Below are positions 1 to 8,711 of a DNA stretch of 64,000 bases, piece by piece. The DNA lies in contig NZ_JAJGNI010000003.1 of the NCBI RefSeq assembly GCF_020781975.1, positions 186,001 through 250,000 of the forward strand, read 5' to 3'. Both the position numbers and the translations under genes were made by a program. The notes below the pieces were generated by a model, which did not search any database, had not been told where the DNA came from, and saw only the letters and a program-made list of their open reading frames with translations. This DNA comes from Microbacterium schleiferi. Lineage in GTDB: Bacteria; Actinomycetota; Actinomycetes; Actinomycetales; Microbacteriaceae. The first letter of the stretch is position 1. Every line of letters begins with the position of its first letter.

Positions 1-504
1 TCTGCCGGCGGGGTGCCGGGCCACTGTGATCCCACAGCTTCGGCGGGTCGAGGACGACTCGACGGGACGCTCGTGCAGGTATTCCAGGCCGAAACTGCTT
101 CTCGAGGGGTGAGGGTGCCGAACGAGTCAACCTGGCGACCGCCGGCCGGACTGACGTGTTGGGTTACGCGCGCCACCCCCGGCGCTGAGCGCATCCAGGA
201 GCAGTGGCTGGCTCGTGACGTGGTGGTCACGGGACCCGATCACGCGCTCGCCGGAGGCAGCCCGCAGGCGCTGGAGCCTGGACGCTCGCTCGTCGTGCGC
301 GCTGAACCCGAGCAGTGGCAGAGGTTCTGGACGACGCTGACCACCCTGCGCGCGCAGGGTCCTCTTCTGGTCGATCCATCGTGTGCGGCGGAGTACCGCA
401 TCCTCACCGGGCGACGAGAGCTTCCTCCCCTGTGTCTTCCCGGCGCGCTGCGCGGATGGCTCCTCGAACCCGGGCGGGAGGTCAGTCGGGTGCGGCTCGG
501 ATGA
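1..504 (+). CDS. C-terminal fragment of a possible FtsK/SpoIIIE-type protein (5' end outside window)
   Basis: The frame is open from the left edge and ends at TGA 502-504, leaving 167 visible residues. No Walker motif or transmembrane segment lies in the visible part. The tail (GRRELPPLCLPGALRGWLLE followed by VSRVRLG) resembles, from memory, the extreme C-terminus of large actinobacterial FtsK/SpoIIIE-domain ATPases, which end in a small non-catalytic segment. That identification is tentative. It converges on the asparaginase gene with a gap of only 12 bases. The upstream sequence would decide the family. Confidence 0.45.
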   Translation, partial: SAGGVPGHCDPTASAGRGRLDGTLVQVFQAETASRGVRVPNESTWRPPAGLTCWVTRATPGAERIQEQWLARDVVVTGPDHALAGGSPQALEPGRSLVVRAEPEQWQRFWTTLTTLRAQGPLLVDPSCAAEYRILTGRRELPPLCLPGALRGWLLEPGREVSRVRLG

Positions 505-516
505 TGCGGATGACGA

Positions 517-1506
517 TCAGAACGCAGGGGAGATCATGCCGACGTCGCGCTCGCCGCCGCGTACCCGCAGGGGCAGCTCTTCCCGCGCGCGTGAGACGTC
601 GGCGGCGCTCAGTGCGCCAGTTCGCTCGAGAAGACGCAGCGCGACGATGGACGAGGCCCGGGCGGAGCCATCGAGCATCTTGAGGGCTACCGTCGTCCCA
701 TCCGGCGCGACCATGATCATCACGCCCTCGGCACCCCCCTTCGCGAAGACTCCCGTCTGTTCGATCGCGATGGTGTCGGCCCGTCCTGGGCCGTCAATCG
801 TCCAGGGATGCCGGCGCACTGCCCCGACCAGCGCTGCCGCGTTGCGATGCAGCGCGAACGGCGACCGCTCCGAAGAACCGCCGATCCGGTGCGCTGCCTT
901 GGCAAGGCCCGACAGAGTGAGGGCGAACACCGGAGCGCCGCATCCGTCGATGACCGATGCCTGAACACGCTCGCCGGTCAGTCGCTCGACGAGTTCGCGA
1001 ATCTGAACCTGCAGCGGATGCTCGGGGTCGAGGTAGGTGGCAAGGTCCCACCCCTGTGCGACGCACGCCGCGAGCATTGCCGCGTGCTTGCCCGAGCAGT
1101 TCATACGAAGCCGCTCGGGCTCTCCTCCGGCGCGGACCAGGGCATCTCGTGTCGCCGTGTCGGATGGCCACGCGGGCGGGCACTGAAGGCTGCGCTCGTC
1201 CAGCCCGGCAGCGTCGAGAATGTCACGGACCACTGCGACGTGCCGGTCGGTTCCGGCATGGCTGGCGGTCGCGAGCGCCAGCGTCTCGTCAGCAAGCTGC
1301 GCGCCCGCGGCAAGGCACGCCAGGGCCTGGATCGGCTTCAAAGATGACCGCGGAAGGATGGGTGCGTCGGTGTCGCCGAGCCGCTCGATGGCCTGACCCT
1401 CGGGGTTCAGGACGATCGCCGCGCCGGCATGGCGGGATTCCACGAATCCGCCTCGTTCCACCCGCGCGAGCTCGACGGCAGCAGCAACAGGGAGGGTCTC
1501 AGGCAC
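517..1506 (-). CDS. L-asparaginase II family protein
   Basis: This 329-residue protein matches the asparaginase II (PF06089) family throughout: an N-terminal VESRHAGAAIVL stretch, RSSLKPIQALA, SHAGTDRHV, the CSGKHAAMLAACV motif and DGCGAPVFALTLSGLA. Members hydrolyse L-asparagine to aspartate and ammonia and are usually cytoplasmic, of the thermolabile R. etli type rather than the classical AnsA/B fold. Length is normal for the family. The GTG start is six bases behind a TAGGCT -10 on the minus strand (1513-1518), so the mRNA is probably leaderless. It is divergent from the OsmC gene. Confidence 0.85.
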   Translation of the reverse strand: MPETLPVAAAVELARVERGGFVESRHAGAAIVLNPEGQAIERLGDTDAPILPRSSLKPIQALACLAAGAQLADETLALATASHAGTDRHVAVVRDILDAAGLDERSLQCPPAWPSDTATRDALVRAGGEPERLRMNCSGKHAAMLAACVAQGWDLATYLDPEHPLQVQIRELVERLTGERVQASVIDGCGAPVFALTLSGLAKAAHRIGGSSERSPFALHRNAAALVGAVRRHPWTIDGPGRADTIAIEQTGVFAKGGAEGVMIMVAPDGTTVALKMLDGSARASSIVALRLLERTGALSAADVSRAREELPLRVRGGERDVGMISPAF

Positions 1507-1512
1507 TCGAAC

Positions 1513-1518
1513 AGCCTA
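1513..1518 (-). promoter_or_regulatory. -10 hexamer TAGGCT of the asparaginase gene (leaderless)
   Basis: TAGGCT on the minus strand is followed by six bases and the GTG start at 1506, so the expected transcription start coincides with the start codon. Confidence 0.6.
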
Positions 1519-1557
1519 TCCGGGCCACTGACCCCGAGCAGGTGTCAGACTTGCCCC

Positions 1558-2040
1558 ATGCTGGGTGAACACGACTACATCGTCCGGGCGGAATGGACCG
1601 GCAACCGTGGCGTCGGCACGGCGGGCTATCGGGACTATGCCCGAGACGTGACCCTGCGGATCGAGGGAAAGCCGGATCTTCTCGCCTCGAGCGACAAGCC
1701 GTTTCGGGGGGATCCATCGCGGTGGAACCCCGAGGATCTCCTCGTCGCCTCCCTCAGCGAGTGCCACCTGCTGTCCTACCTGCACGCGGCAGTCCAAGCG
1801 GGTGTCGTGGTCGTCGCTTACCGAGACACCGCTACCGGAGTCATGGTGCAAGACGGTCACGGTGGGGGGAGCTTCCGCGAGGTGACGTTGCATCCGGTTG
1901 TGACGGTAGCGGACGAGTCGATGCGGGCCGCCGCCGAGGCTGCGCATCAGCAGGCCAACACGTGGTGCTTCATCGCGAACTCGGTCAACTTTCCCGTCCA
2001 CCACCGTCCTACGACGCTCGTGGCGGGAATCGACGGTTGA
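1558..2040 (+). CDS. OsmC/Ohr family protein
   Basis: This 160-residue protein has the OsmC layout: HDYIVRAEWTGNRG at the N-terminus, then NPEDLLVASLSECHLLSYLH with the conserved cysteine, and a second half typical of the family. OsmC proteins are small cytoplasmic thiol peroxidases that reduce organic hydroperoxides. The usual second redox cysteine is replaced in context by NTWCFIANSV, which does contain a cysteine. ATG 1558 was chosen because a CAGACT hexamer sits six bases upstream, matching the leaderless geometry of the neighbours, and because an upstream extension would overlap the divergent asparaginase. Subfamily and physiological substrate cannot be read from the sequence. Confidence 0.82.
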   Translation: MLGEHDYIVRAEWTGNRGVGTAGYRDYARDVTLRIEGKPDLLASSDKPFRGDPSRWNPEDLLVASLSECHLLSYLHAAVQAGVVVVAYRDTATGVMVQDGHGGGSFREVTLHPVVTVADESMRAAAEAAHQQANTWCFIANSVNFPVHHRPTTLVAGIDG

Positions 2041-2049
2041 GCCGGGGAG

Positions 2050-2835
2050 TCAGCGGCGCTCGTGCGGGAGTACCTGCTTGATGCGTTCGATCGGCGACTG
2101 GGGCTGAACCTCGTTGTACGCGCCCGCGAGTTCCTGCCCGGACAGCGCGTGGATCGCGGCCATGATCTCATCGGTTGCGCCGCGGCGGGCGCGACCGGAT
2201 GACGAGTCGCCATGATGGGACAGATCCAGCGGCTGACCGAACTTGACAGTGATGCGGTGCTTCGGGGAGGGCATCGTGGCTCCCTTCGGCATGACCTTGT
2301 CGGTGCCGATGAGCCCCACGGGAACAACGGGTGCGCCGGTCTGGAGCGCCAGGAAGGCGACCCCCGTGCGCCCCTTGTAGAGGCGTCCGTCCATCGAGCG
2401 CGTGCCCTCCGGATACAGCGCGACGGCGCTTCCCTCCTCGAGAAGAGCGCGCTGCTGCTCCAGGGCGTCGAGGGCTGCTTGACCTGCACCGCGGCGAACG
2501 GGTATCGCGCCGATGGAGGTGAAGAACTGCCGCGAGGCCCATCCTGAGAAGCCCGAGCCTTCGAAGTAGCTCGACTTCGCCAGGAAGTGAACCCGCCGCG
2601 GCGCGCCGACAGGGATGGCGATCGAGTCGATGAACGAGAGATGGTTGCTCGCGAAGATGACTGGTCCGCTTCGGGGCACCAGATGCTTGCCCTCGACACG
2701 GGGTCGATAGATCAGGCGGGCAAGCGGCGTGATCACCGTACGTCCGAGCGCATACGTGATGCCCATGCGGCGACGGGTCGTGTTGCCGTCGGCGGGGGGC
2801 TCCGCGTTCGTGCGAGCGGTGGGTTCGACGGTCAC
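2050..2835 (-). CDS. plsC: 1-acyl-sn-glycerol-3-phosphate acyltransferase (PlsC family)
   Basis: This 261-residue protein carries the acyltransferase signature NHLSFID (NHX4D, with catalytic His and Asp) around residue 64 and the substrate-binding YPEGTRS block around residue 140. Such enzymes transfer an acyl group to lysophosphatidate at the inner membrane face, making phosphatidate for phospholipids. A short basic N-terminal extension precedes the domain, and there is no obvious signal peptide. Length is usual for actinobacterial PlsC paralogues, of which genomes have several, so the acceptor may differ. The GTG start is leaderless, with TAACCT six bases upstream. Confidence 0.85.
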   Translation of the reverse strand: MTVEPTARTNAEPPADGNTTRRRMGITYALGRTVITPLARLIYRPRVEGKHLVPRSGPVIFASNHLSFIDSIAIPVGAPRRVHFLAKSSYFEGSGFSGWASRQFFTSIGAIPVRRGAGQAALDALEQQRALLEEGSAVALYPEGTRSMDGRLYKGRTGVAFLALQTGAPVVPVGLIGTDKVMPKGATMPSPKHRITVKFGQPLDLSHHGDSSSGRARRGATDEIMAAIHALSGQELAGAYNEVQPQSPIERIKQVLPHERR

Positions 2836-2841
2836 CCGTCG

Positions 2842-2847
2842 AGGTTA
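2842..2847 (-). promoter_or_regulatory. -10 hexamer TAACCT of the plsC-like gene (leaderless)
   Basis: The hexamer is on the minus strand, exactly six bases before GTG 2835. Confidence 0.55.
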
Positions 2848-2954
2848 CCGTCGGTTTCATTCCCCGATCGGAATGGCGCCGGGCTCGCGATTCCCAGGAG
2901 AGACAGAGGAATTGTGCGAAAGGATGGGGGCTCCGCCCACAGCAGAGGACCATT

Positions 2955-3905
2955 GTGCGCTCACGTTCCCTTCTCGCCCTGACCGTCGCCGCGACCGCGG
3001 CCCTTCTTCTGGCAGGCTGTACTTCCGCCTCCGAGAGCGACCCAACGGCATCCACCGCCGGCAACGGCGGACTGTGCGCCGCAGCTGCCGAGTCCGGCCC
3101 GGTTTCCGAGTCCGTGACGGTGGAGGGAGACTTCGGAACAGTTCCTACCGCATCCTTCTCGACACCGATCGCCGTTGACGGGATGCAGCGGTCCGTCGCC
3201 ATCACGGGCGATGGAGCGGCGCTGACAGACGGCGCATATGTTTCGTACGCACTCACCGTTTTCGACGGTGACACGGGAGCGCAGGTGGATTCGGCCGGAT
3301 ATGACGACTCTGCCCCGCTGGCCCCGATCCCGGTGGAAGCCGGCACGGGCATCGACGAGTTCTTCGGATGCGCCACGCAGGGTTCGCGGATCGTTCTGGC
3401 AGTTCCGGGGCAGGGTGAAACAGCGGCGCAGATCTATGTGCTGGATGTGCTCGAGGTGACGCCAGCTGATCAGTGGTGCCAGGTCGTGGACGCTGACACG
3501 GCCATGCCGACCGTCACGTTCGACGAGAGCGGTGCTCCCGCCATCGCGATCCCGGCATCGGACCCGCCCAGTGGTGTTGTCGTCGACGTGCTCACCGAAG
3601 GTGACGGCGCTGTCGTCGAGCCCGGCGACAGCGTCACGGTGAACTACACCGGGGTGAAGTGGAGCGATGGGAGCGTCTTCGACTCCAGCTGGGAGAAGGG
3701 CTCTCCCGCGACGTTCCAGACGACACAGGTCGTGTCCGGCTTCCAGCGGGCGCTCGAGGGGCAGAAGGTCGGCTCGACGGTCCTCGTTTCGATGTCGCCC
3801 CTGTGTGGATATGGCGAAGCGTCGGTGACCAACACCAATGCACTGGCAGGCGAGACGCTCGTGTTCGTCGTGGAGATCATCTCCAGCGAGCCTGCGGCCG
3901 GCTGA
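2955..3905 (+). CDS. FKBP-type peptidyl-prolyl isomerase lipoprotein
   Basis: This 316-residue protein has a lipoprotein signal peptide (RSRSLLALT, hydrophobic core, lipobox LLAGC), so it should be diacylated and anchored outside the membrane. A weakly conserved region (about 30-195) is followed by one recognisable FKBP domain (about 200-310) containing GDSVTVNYTGVKWSDG and FDSSWEKG. It probably catalyses or assists proline isomerisation during folding of exported proteins. The first half may be a degenerate second FKBP domain, since YVSYALTVFDGDTG resembles the same strand pattern. GTG 2955 has AGAGGA five bases upstream. It lies just before dxr. Confidence 0.85.
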   Translation: MRSRSLLALTVAATAALLLAGCTSASESDPTASTAGNGGLCAAAAESGPVSESVTVEGDFGTVPTASFSTPIAVDGMQRSVAITGDGAALTDGAYVSYALTVFDGDTGAQVDSAGYDDSAPLAPIPVEAGTGIDEFFGCATQGSRIVLAVPGQGETAAQIYVLDVLEVTPADQWCQVVDADTAMPTVTFDESGAPAIAIPASDPPSGVVVDVLTEGDGAVVEPGDSVTVNYTGVKWSDGSVFDSSWEKGSPATFQTTQVVSGFQRALEGQKVGSTVLVSMSPLCGYGEASVTNTNALAGETLVFVVEIISSEPAAG

Positions 3906-3941
3906 GAGCTACCCTGGCGCGGCGCATCGCGAGGCCCTCGA

Positions 3942-3947
3942 TAGGCT
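3942..3947 (+). promoter_or_regulatory. -10 hexamer TAGGCT of dxr (leaderless)
   Basis: TAGGCT is followed by six bases and the ATG at 3954. There is no Shine-Dalgarno sequence in between. Confidence 0.65.
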
Positions 3948-3953
3948 GAGCGC

Positions 3954-5027
3954 ATGCGCCGCGTCATCATCCTTGGTTCCAGCGGCTCGATCGGCACGCA
4001 GGCCCTCGATGTGATTCGGGGGAACCGAGATCGCTTCGATGTCGTGGGTCTGGCGACCGGGAGCCAACGCGACGTGCTCGAGGCGCAGGCCCGCGAGTTC
4101 GGTGTCGAGAGTACGGCTGTCGGCATCCACGAGGCAGAGCAGCTGGTCCGTGACGTCGAGGCCGATGTCGTGTTGAACGGCATCACGGGTTCGGTTGGCC
4201 TCGGCCCGACCATCGCGGCTCTTGAGGAGGGGCGAACTCTCGCGCTCGCCAACAAGGAGTCGCTGATCGTCGGAGGAGAGCTGGTCACCGCGCTCGCGCG
4301 TCCCGGCCAGATCGTGCCGGTGGATTCCGAACACTCGGCTATCGCGCAGGCGCTGCGCTCGGGCGAACGGTCAGAGGTCCGCCGACTCGTGCTGACCGCA
4401 TCGGGCGGGCCGTTCCGGGGCCGCTCCCGTGATGCGCTGCGGACGGTCACACCCGCCGAAGCGCTGGCACATCCGACCTGGAACATGGGGCGCGTGGTGA
4501 CCACGAACTCGGCGACCCTGGTCAACAAGGGACTCGAGGTGATTGAGGCGCACCTGCTGTTCGACGTGCCGTACGCGCAAATCGAGGTCGTCGTGCACCC
4601 GCAGTCGGTCGTCCACTCGATGGTGGAGTTCAGTGATGGCTCCACGATCGCCCAGGCATCCCCGCCCGATATGCGTCTGCCGATCTCGCTCGGTCTTGAC
4701 TGGCCGCATCGCATCGCTGGAGTGGGCCTCCCCATCGACTGGAGCACCGCGACCACCTGGAGCTTCGAGCCGCTTGAGGACACGGCCTTTCCGGCAGTCG
4801 AGCTGGCAAAGCGTGTGGGTCGCGCCGGCGGAACGTATCCGGCGGTCTTCAATGCTGCAAACGAGGTGGCTGTGGATGCCTTCCACGACGGGAGGATCGG
4901 ATTCCTCGGCATCCTCGATACCGTCGAGCGGGTCGTCGAGGCCCACGAGCCCCCCGCCGCCCTGACCCGAGAGAGTCTTGCAGACGCTGAAGACTGGGCG
5001 CGGCGCACAGCGGCCGAGCTCCTGTAG
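3954..5027 (+). CDS. dxr: 1-deoxy-D-xylulose-5-phosphate reductoisomerase
   Basis: Dxr converts DXP to 2-C-methyl-D-erythritol 4-phosphate using NADPH, the committed step of the MEP isoprenoid pathway. The 357-residue protein shows the NADPH-binding [14 protein letters not shown] at the N-terminus, [12 protein letters not shown], the metal-binding [19 protein letters not shown], and the TWNMGR and [12 protein letters not shown] blocks. Length is slightly short but normal for actinobacteria. It is the first MEP gene of the window; ispG follows 9 kb downstream, with rseP between, as in the conserved actinobacterial order. The transcript is predicted to be leaderless. Confidence 0.96.
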   Translation: MRRVIILGSSGSIGTQALDVIRGNRDRFDVVGLATGSQRDVLEAQAREFGVESTAVGIHEAEQLVRDVEADVVLNGITGSVGLGPTIAALEEGRTLALANKESLIVGGELVTALARPGQIVPVDSEHSAIAQALRSGERSEVRRLVLTASGGPFRGRSRDALRTVTPAEALAHPTWNMGRVVTTNSATLVNKGLEVIEAHLLFDVPYAQIEVVVHPQSVVHSMVEFSDGSTIAQASPPDMRLPISLGLDWPHRIAGVGLPIDWSTATTWSFEPLEDTAFPAVELAKRVGRAGGTYPAVFNAANEVAVDAFHDGRIGFLGILDTVERVVEAHEPPAALTRESLADAEDWARRTAAELL

Positions 5028-5041
5028 CTCGCCTCCTCGTC

Positions 5042-5126
5042 GCGCGAACCCACAGGTCTCGGCGCGAACCCACAGGAGTCGCGCGCGAGAACGTGGGGGT
5101 TCGCGGCCGGGGGTGTGGGTTCGCGC
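5042..5126. repeat. Intergenic direct and inverted repeats (GCGCGAACCCACA family)
   Basis: GCGCGAACCCACAGG occurs at 5042-5056 and again at 5062-5076, a 20-base period. Its 13-base reverse complement TGTGGGTTCGCGC lies at 5114-5126, and a degenerate inverted copy lies around 5091-5106. The array fills most of the 119-base gap between the convergent dxr and pflA genes. It could fold into alternative hairpins and act as a bidirectional terminator, or be a dispersed intergenic repeat. Confidence 0.7.
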
Positions 5127-5146
5127 CCAGAGGGGGAGGGGGGCGG

Positions 5147-5959
5147 TCAGTAGGTCATCAGGCCCCGGGCGCGGAACTGGCCGCGCACGCGTTCGATCAG
5201 CTCTGGCTCGGGGGCGCGGGTTTCGGCAAGGCTGTAGGCGCGCCCCAGGCGGTCCCACTTCGATGCGCCCATCTGGTGGAAGGGGAGAACCTCGACGCGC
5301 TCAACATTCGACCACCGCGAGACGATCTCGGCGACGGCGTCGACGTTGTCTTCGGCGTCAGTGAGTCCAGGCACGAGAACGAAGCGGATCCAGGTGGGAA
5401 GCCCCCGCGCGGCAAGGCGGTCACCGAAGTCGATCGTCGGTTGCAGCTCGCGTCCAGTGACCGTGCGGTAGGTCTCGGGGATGCCGGATTTCACGTCCAG
5501 CAGCACGAGGCTCACGTCATCGAGCATCGCGTCGGACGCGTTGCGGCCCAGGTAGCCCGACGTGTCGATGGCGGTGTGGATGCCTTCCGCTGCCGCTTCG
5601 TGGAGGATGCGGGCAACGAAGGCTGACTGCTGCAGCGGTTCGCCGCCCGAGATTGTCAGTCCGCCGCCGGTGGCCCGGAATACACCGGCGTAGCGGCGGA
5701 TGCGTGTGACGATCTCGGCGAGTGTGGTCGGCGTTCCATCCTTCTGGAGCCACGTGTCGGGGTTCTGGCAGTACTGGCAGCGCAGGGGGCAGCCGGAGAG
5801 GAACAGCGTCATCCGGGTACCTGGCCCGTCGACGGCGGTGACGAGCTCCCAGGAGTGGACGCTTCCCATCTCGCCGGCGCGGGCCGCCTCGAGACGCGCG
5901 TGGTGCGTCTCGAGGCGGCCCGCGTGGACCGCCGGCTGCGGAAGCGCGACGGCGGCCAT
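5147..5959 (-). CDS. pflA: Pyruvate formate-lyase-activating enzyme
   Basis: PflA is a radical-SAM enzyme that abstracts a hydrogen from the active-site glycine of PflB. The CX3CX2C cluster motif is visible as CPLRCQYC (C57, C61, C64), followed by GGGLTISGGEPLQQ, DTSGYLG and a normal C-terminus. The protein has 270 residues. ATG 5959 was chosen because only one base separates it from the pflB stop, implying translational coupling. An internal start at residue 31 (MGSVHSWELV) would give the more usual family N-terminus. Co-transcription with pflB supports the assignment. Confidence 0.93.
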   Translation of the reverse strand: MAAVALPQPAVHAGRLETHHARLEAARAGEMGSVHSWELVTAVDGPGTRMTLFLSGCPLRCQYCQNPDTWLQKDGTPTTLAEIVTRIRRYAGVFRATGGGLTISGGEPLQQSAFVARILHEAAAEGIHTAIDTSGYLGRNASDAMLDDVSLVLLDVKSGIPETYRTVTGRELQPTIDFGDRLAARGLPTWIRFVLVPGLTDAEDNVDAVAEIVSRWSNVERVEVLPFHQMGASKWDRLGRAYSLAETRAPEPELIERVRGQFRARGLMTY

Positions 5960-5960
5960 G

Positions 5961-8231
5961 TCACACCCCCGCGTGGAAGGTGCGGCTGATCACGTCGAGC
6001 TGCTGCTCGCGGGTCAGTCGGACGAAGTTGACGGCGTAACCCGACACCCGGATGGTCAACTGGGGGTAGTTCTCCGGGTTCTCCATCGCGTCTTCGAGCG
6101 TTTCCCGCGTGAGGACGTTGACGTTCAGGTGGTAGCCGCCAGCTGCCATCTGCGCATCCAGGAGCCCGACGAGGTTCGCGACCCGCTCGTCCGCGGTCCG
6201 GCCGAGGCCTGCGGGGACGACGGTCGTGGTCAGCGAGATGCCGTCCTGTGCCTGGTCGAAGGGGATCTTGGCGACGGAGAGGGTAGCTGCCAGCATCCCG
6301 TGCGTGTCTCGACCGTTCATCGGGTTCGCTCCCGGTGCAAAGGGGGCTCCGGCGCGGCGCCCGTCCGGGGTGTTGCCGGTGGCCTTGCCGTAGACGACGT
6401 TCGAGGTGATCGTCAGCACGGACTGGGTGTGCACGGCATCCCGGTAGGTCGGGTGCGAGCGCAGCATCTCCATGAATTCGGTCACAAGCTCCCGTGCAAT
6501 GTCATCGACACGGTCGTCGTCGTTGCCGTACGTGGGGAACTCGCCCTCCACGACGTAGTCGGTGACCAGGCCGGTCTCATCGCGAACCGGGGAGACCCGA
6601 GCGTACTTGATCGCCGAGAGGGAGTCCGCCGCCACCGACAGCCCTGCGATACCGCAGGCCATCGTGCGCAAAACCTCCCGGTCGTGCAGGGCCATCTCGA
6701 GCCGCTCGTACGCGTACTTGTCGTGCATGTAGTGGATGCAGTTCAGTGCGTCGACGTAGGTTGCGGCAAGCCACTCCATCAGCGTGCGGAACTTGCCGCG
6801 CACGTCGTCGTAGTCCAGCACGTCGCCGGTCACGGCCGGCATGACGGGGGCTACCTGCTTGCCGGTGACCTCATCACGGCCACCGTTGATGGCGTAGAGA
6901 AGAGTCTTGGCGAGGTTCACCCGGGCGCCGAAGAACTGCATCTGCTTGCCGACGCTCATGGGCGAGACGCAGCAGGCGATGGCAGCATCGTCTCCGCACA
7001 GGCCCCGGATGAGGGCATCCGACTCGTACTGGATGGAGGACGTGTCGATCGAGACCTTCGCGCAGAACTCCTTGAACCCGCGGGGGAGGTCATCCGACCA
7101 GAGCACCGTCAGGTTGGGCTCGGGTGCGGGACCCAGGTTGTACAGCGTCTGCAGGAAACGGAACGCGGTCTTGGTGACCAAGGTTCGCCCGTCAACGCCC
7201 GTGCCCCCCAGCGACTCGGTCACCCATGTCGGGTCGCCGGAGAACAGGGCGTCGTACTCGGGCGTGCGCAGGAACCGCACGATCCGAAGCTTGATGACGA
7301 GGTCGTCGATGAGTTCCTGCGCTCCCGTTTCGTCGAGGATGCCGGCCTCCAGGTCGCGCTGGATGTAGACGTCCAGGAACCCGGTGTTGCGGCCGAAGCT
7401 CATCGCTGCGCCGTTTTGCTCCTTCACCGCGCCGAGGTAGGCGAAGTAGAGCCACTGCAGCGCTTCGCGGGCGTTCGCGGCGGGACGCGCGATGTCGTAA
7501 CCGTAGGTTGCTGCCATCCGGGTCAGCTCCTGCAGCGCGCGGATCTGCTCGGCGTTCTCTTCGCGGCTCCGGATGATGTCCTCGGTCGAGAAGTGCATGT
7601 CGAGCTCGGCGTGTTCAGCCTTCTTCGCGTCGATCAAGGCGTCCGTTCCATACAGTGCGACCCGGCGGTAGTCGCCGATGATGCGGCCGCGGCCATAGGC
7701 ATCCGGAAGCCCCGTGATGAGGTGGCTGCTGCGTGCCCGGCGGACGGCGGGCGGGTAGACGTCGAACACGCCGTCGTTGTGGGTCTTGCGGTAGGTCGTG
7801 AAGATCTTCTCCAGATCCGCCGGCACGTCGTAGCCGTAGGTCTCCAGGGCACCCTTGACCATCCGCCATCCACCGTTGGGCATGATGGCCCGCTTGAGCG
7901 GGGCGTCGGTCTGCAGGCCGACGATCAGTTCGTCGTCACGAGCGATATAGCCCGGTGCGTGCGAGGTGATCGTGGAGGGCGTCGTGGCGTCGACGTCGTA
8001 CACACCGCGCTCACGCTCTGCGGGGAACATCGCGGTCAGTGTCTGCCAGACTCGCTGCGTCCGTTCGGTTGCCCCAGCCAGGAACGAGGCGTCACCGCTG
8101 TAGGGCGTGTAGTTGCGCTGGATGAAGTCGCGGACGTCGATGGCGTCCTGCCAGGGGCCGGCGACGAATCCGTCCCAGGCTGCGGGGATCGCGTCTGCCT
8201 GGTCGACGGGGGTGGGGGTTACGGTGCTCAT
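5961..8231 (-). CDS. pflB: Formate C-acetyltransferase (pyruvate formate-lyase)
   Basis: PFL cleaves pyruvate with CoA to acetyl-CoA and formate under anoxic conditions, using a glycyl radical. The 756-residue protein has the catalytic cysteine pair C420-C421 in [10 protein letters not shown], and the glycyl-radical motif RVSGYAVNF with G731, close to the C-terminus as required. The N-terminal [10 protein letters not shown] and [11 protein letters not shown] and the [17 protein letters not shown] block are classical. It is the first gene of pflB-pflA. Two palindromic operators lie about 140 bases upstream. The start ATG has GAAGGAGA about ten bases upstream. The pair suggests fermentative or microaerobic capacity. 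Confidence 0.96.
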   Translation of the reverse strand: MSTVTPTPVDQADAIPAAWDGFVAGPWQDAIDVRDFIQRNYTPYSGDASFLAGATERTQRVWQTLTAMFPAERERGVYDVDATTPSTITSHAPGYIARDDELIVGLQTDAPLKRAIMPNGGWRMVKGALETYGYDVPADLEKIFTTYRKTHNDGVFDVYPPAVRRARSSHLITGLPDAYGRGRIIGDYRRVALYGTDALIDAKKAEHAELDMHFSTEDIIRSREENAEQIRALQELTRMAATYGYDIARPAANAREALQWLYFAYLGAVKEQNGAAMSFGRNTGFLDVYIQRDLEAGILDETGAQELIDDLVIKLRIVRFLRTPEYDALFSGDPTWVTESLGGTGVDGRTLVTKTAFRFLQTLYNLGPAPEPNLTVLWSDDLPRGFKEFCAKVSIDTSSIQYESDALIRGLCGDDAAIACCVSPMSVGKQMQFFGARVNLAKTLLYAINGGRDEVTGKQVAPVMPAVTGDVLDYDDVRGKFRTLMEWLAATYVDALNCIHYMHDKYAYERLEMALHDREVLRTMACGIAGLSVAADSLSAIKYARVSPVRDETGLVTDYVVEGEFPTYGNDDDRVDDIARELVTEFMEMLRSHPTYRDAVHTQSVLTITSNVVYGKATGNTPDGRRAGAPFAPGANPMNGRDTHGMLAATLSVAKIPFDQAQDGISLTTTVVPAGLGRTADERVANLVGLLDAQMAAGGYHLNVNVLTRETLEDAMENPENYPQLTIRVSGYAVNFVRLTREQQLDVISRTFHAGV

Positions 8232-8372
8232 GGTGACGCATCTCCTTCGTGGGTGTCGAAGTGTGGGTCACTCGTCTCGGCGACGGATTACGCCGCCGCG
8301 GGAGTGCTTCTGACACCGACGCTAGACCCGCGAAGGAACCCCGTCGGAAAGATGCACGAATCCCTACATCCA

Positions 8373-8410
8373 TGTGGTCTGACCACACACATGTTTGTGG
8401 TCAGACCACA
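8373..8410 (-). promoter_or_regulatory. Tandem palindromic operators upstream of pflB (GntR/FadR-type)
   Basis: TGTGGTCTGACCACA at 8373-8387 is a perfect 7-1-7 palindrome. TTGTGGTCAGACCACAA at 8395-8411 is a perfect 8-1-8 palindrome with the same half-site. Their centres (8380 and 8403) are 23 bases apart, about two helical turns. A further half-site, AGTGGTCAG, starts at 8411 and runs into the stop codon of the next gene. TGGTC-N-GACCA is the typical operator of FadR/LldR-type GntR repressors. It lies in the only sizeable non-coding stretch before pflB, so it most probably controls pflBA. No such regulator gene is adjacent. Confidence 0.75.
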
Positions 8411-8415
8411 AGTGG

Positions 8416-8679
8416 TCAGCTGCGCTTGCGCCCGAAGATCAGACCGAACAGCAGGAGCACCACGATCGAGCCGATCAGCGCGAACACCCAGCCCGAGAAG
8501 TTCCAGAACGTCGTGTAGACATCCAGTCCGAACAGCCCGGCGATCCACCCGCCGACCATCGCGCCGAGCAGGCCCAGCAAGATCGCGACGAACCAGCCGC
8601 CGACCTGTTTGCCGGGAAGGATGATGCGGGCGATGATGCCCGTCAGGATGCCGAGAATGGCGAAGGCGAAGAAACCCAC
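8416..8679 (-). CDS. GlsB/YeaQ/YmgE family stress-response membrane protein
   Basis: This 87-residue protein consists almost entirely of three hydrophobic helices with the family motif GIIARIILPGKQVGGWF and a glycine-rich second helix (GLLGAMVGGWIAGLFG). It ends in a basic tail (GRKRS). It corresponds to the transglycosylase-associated (PF04226) family of small inner-membrane proteins induced by stress; no enzymatic role is established. The GTG start has AGGA upstream. It is upstream of pflB on the same strand but separated by the operator region, so it is probably a separate transcript. Confidence 0.85.
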   Translation of the reverse strand: MGFFAFAILGILTGIIARIILPGKQVGGWFVAILLGLLGAMVGGWIAGLFGLDVYTTFWNFSGWVFALIGSIVVLLLFGLIFGRKRS

Positions 8680-8711
8680 GGGACGGTCCTCTCGAGTCGG
8701 GCGAAGCGGGG

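Noticed and set aside
5700..8624. A 974-codon open frame on the plus strand opposite pflB and pflA
   Set aside because: It mirrors the coding frame of two unmistakable enzymes. Long antisense frames are expected in DNA this GC-rich, and its composition has no recognisable domain.
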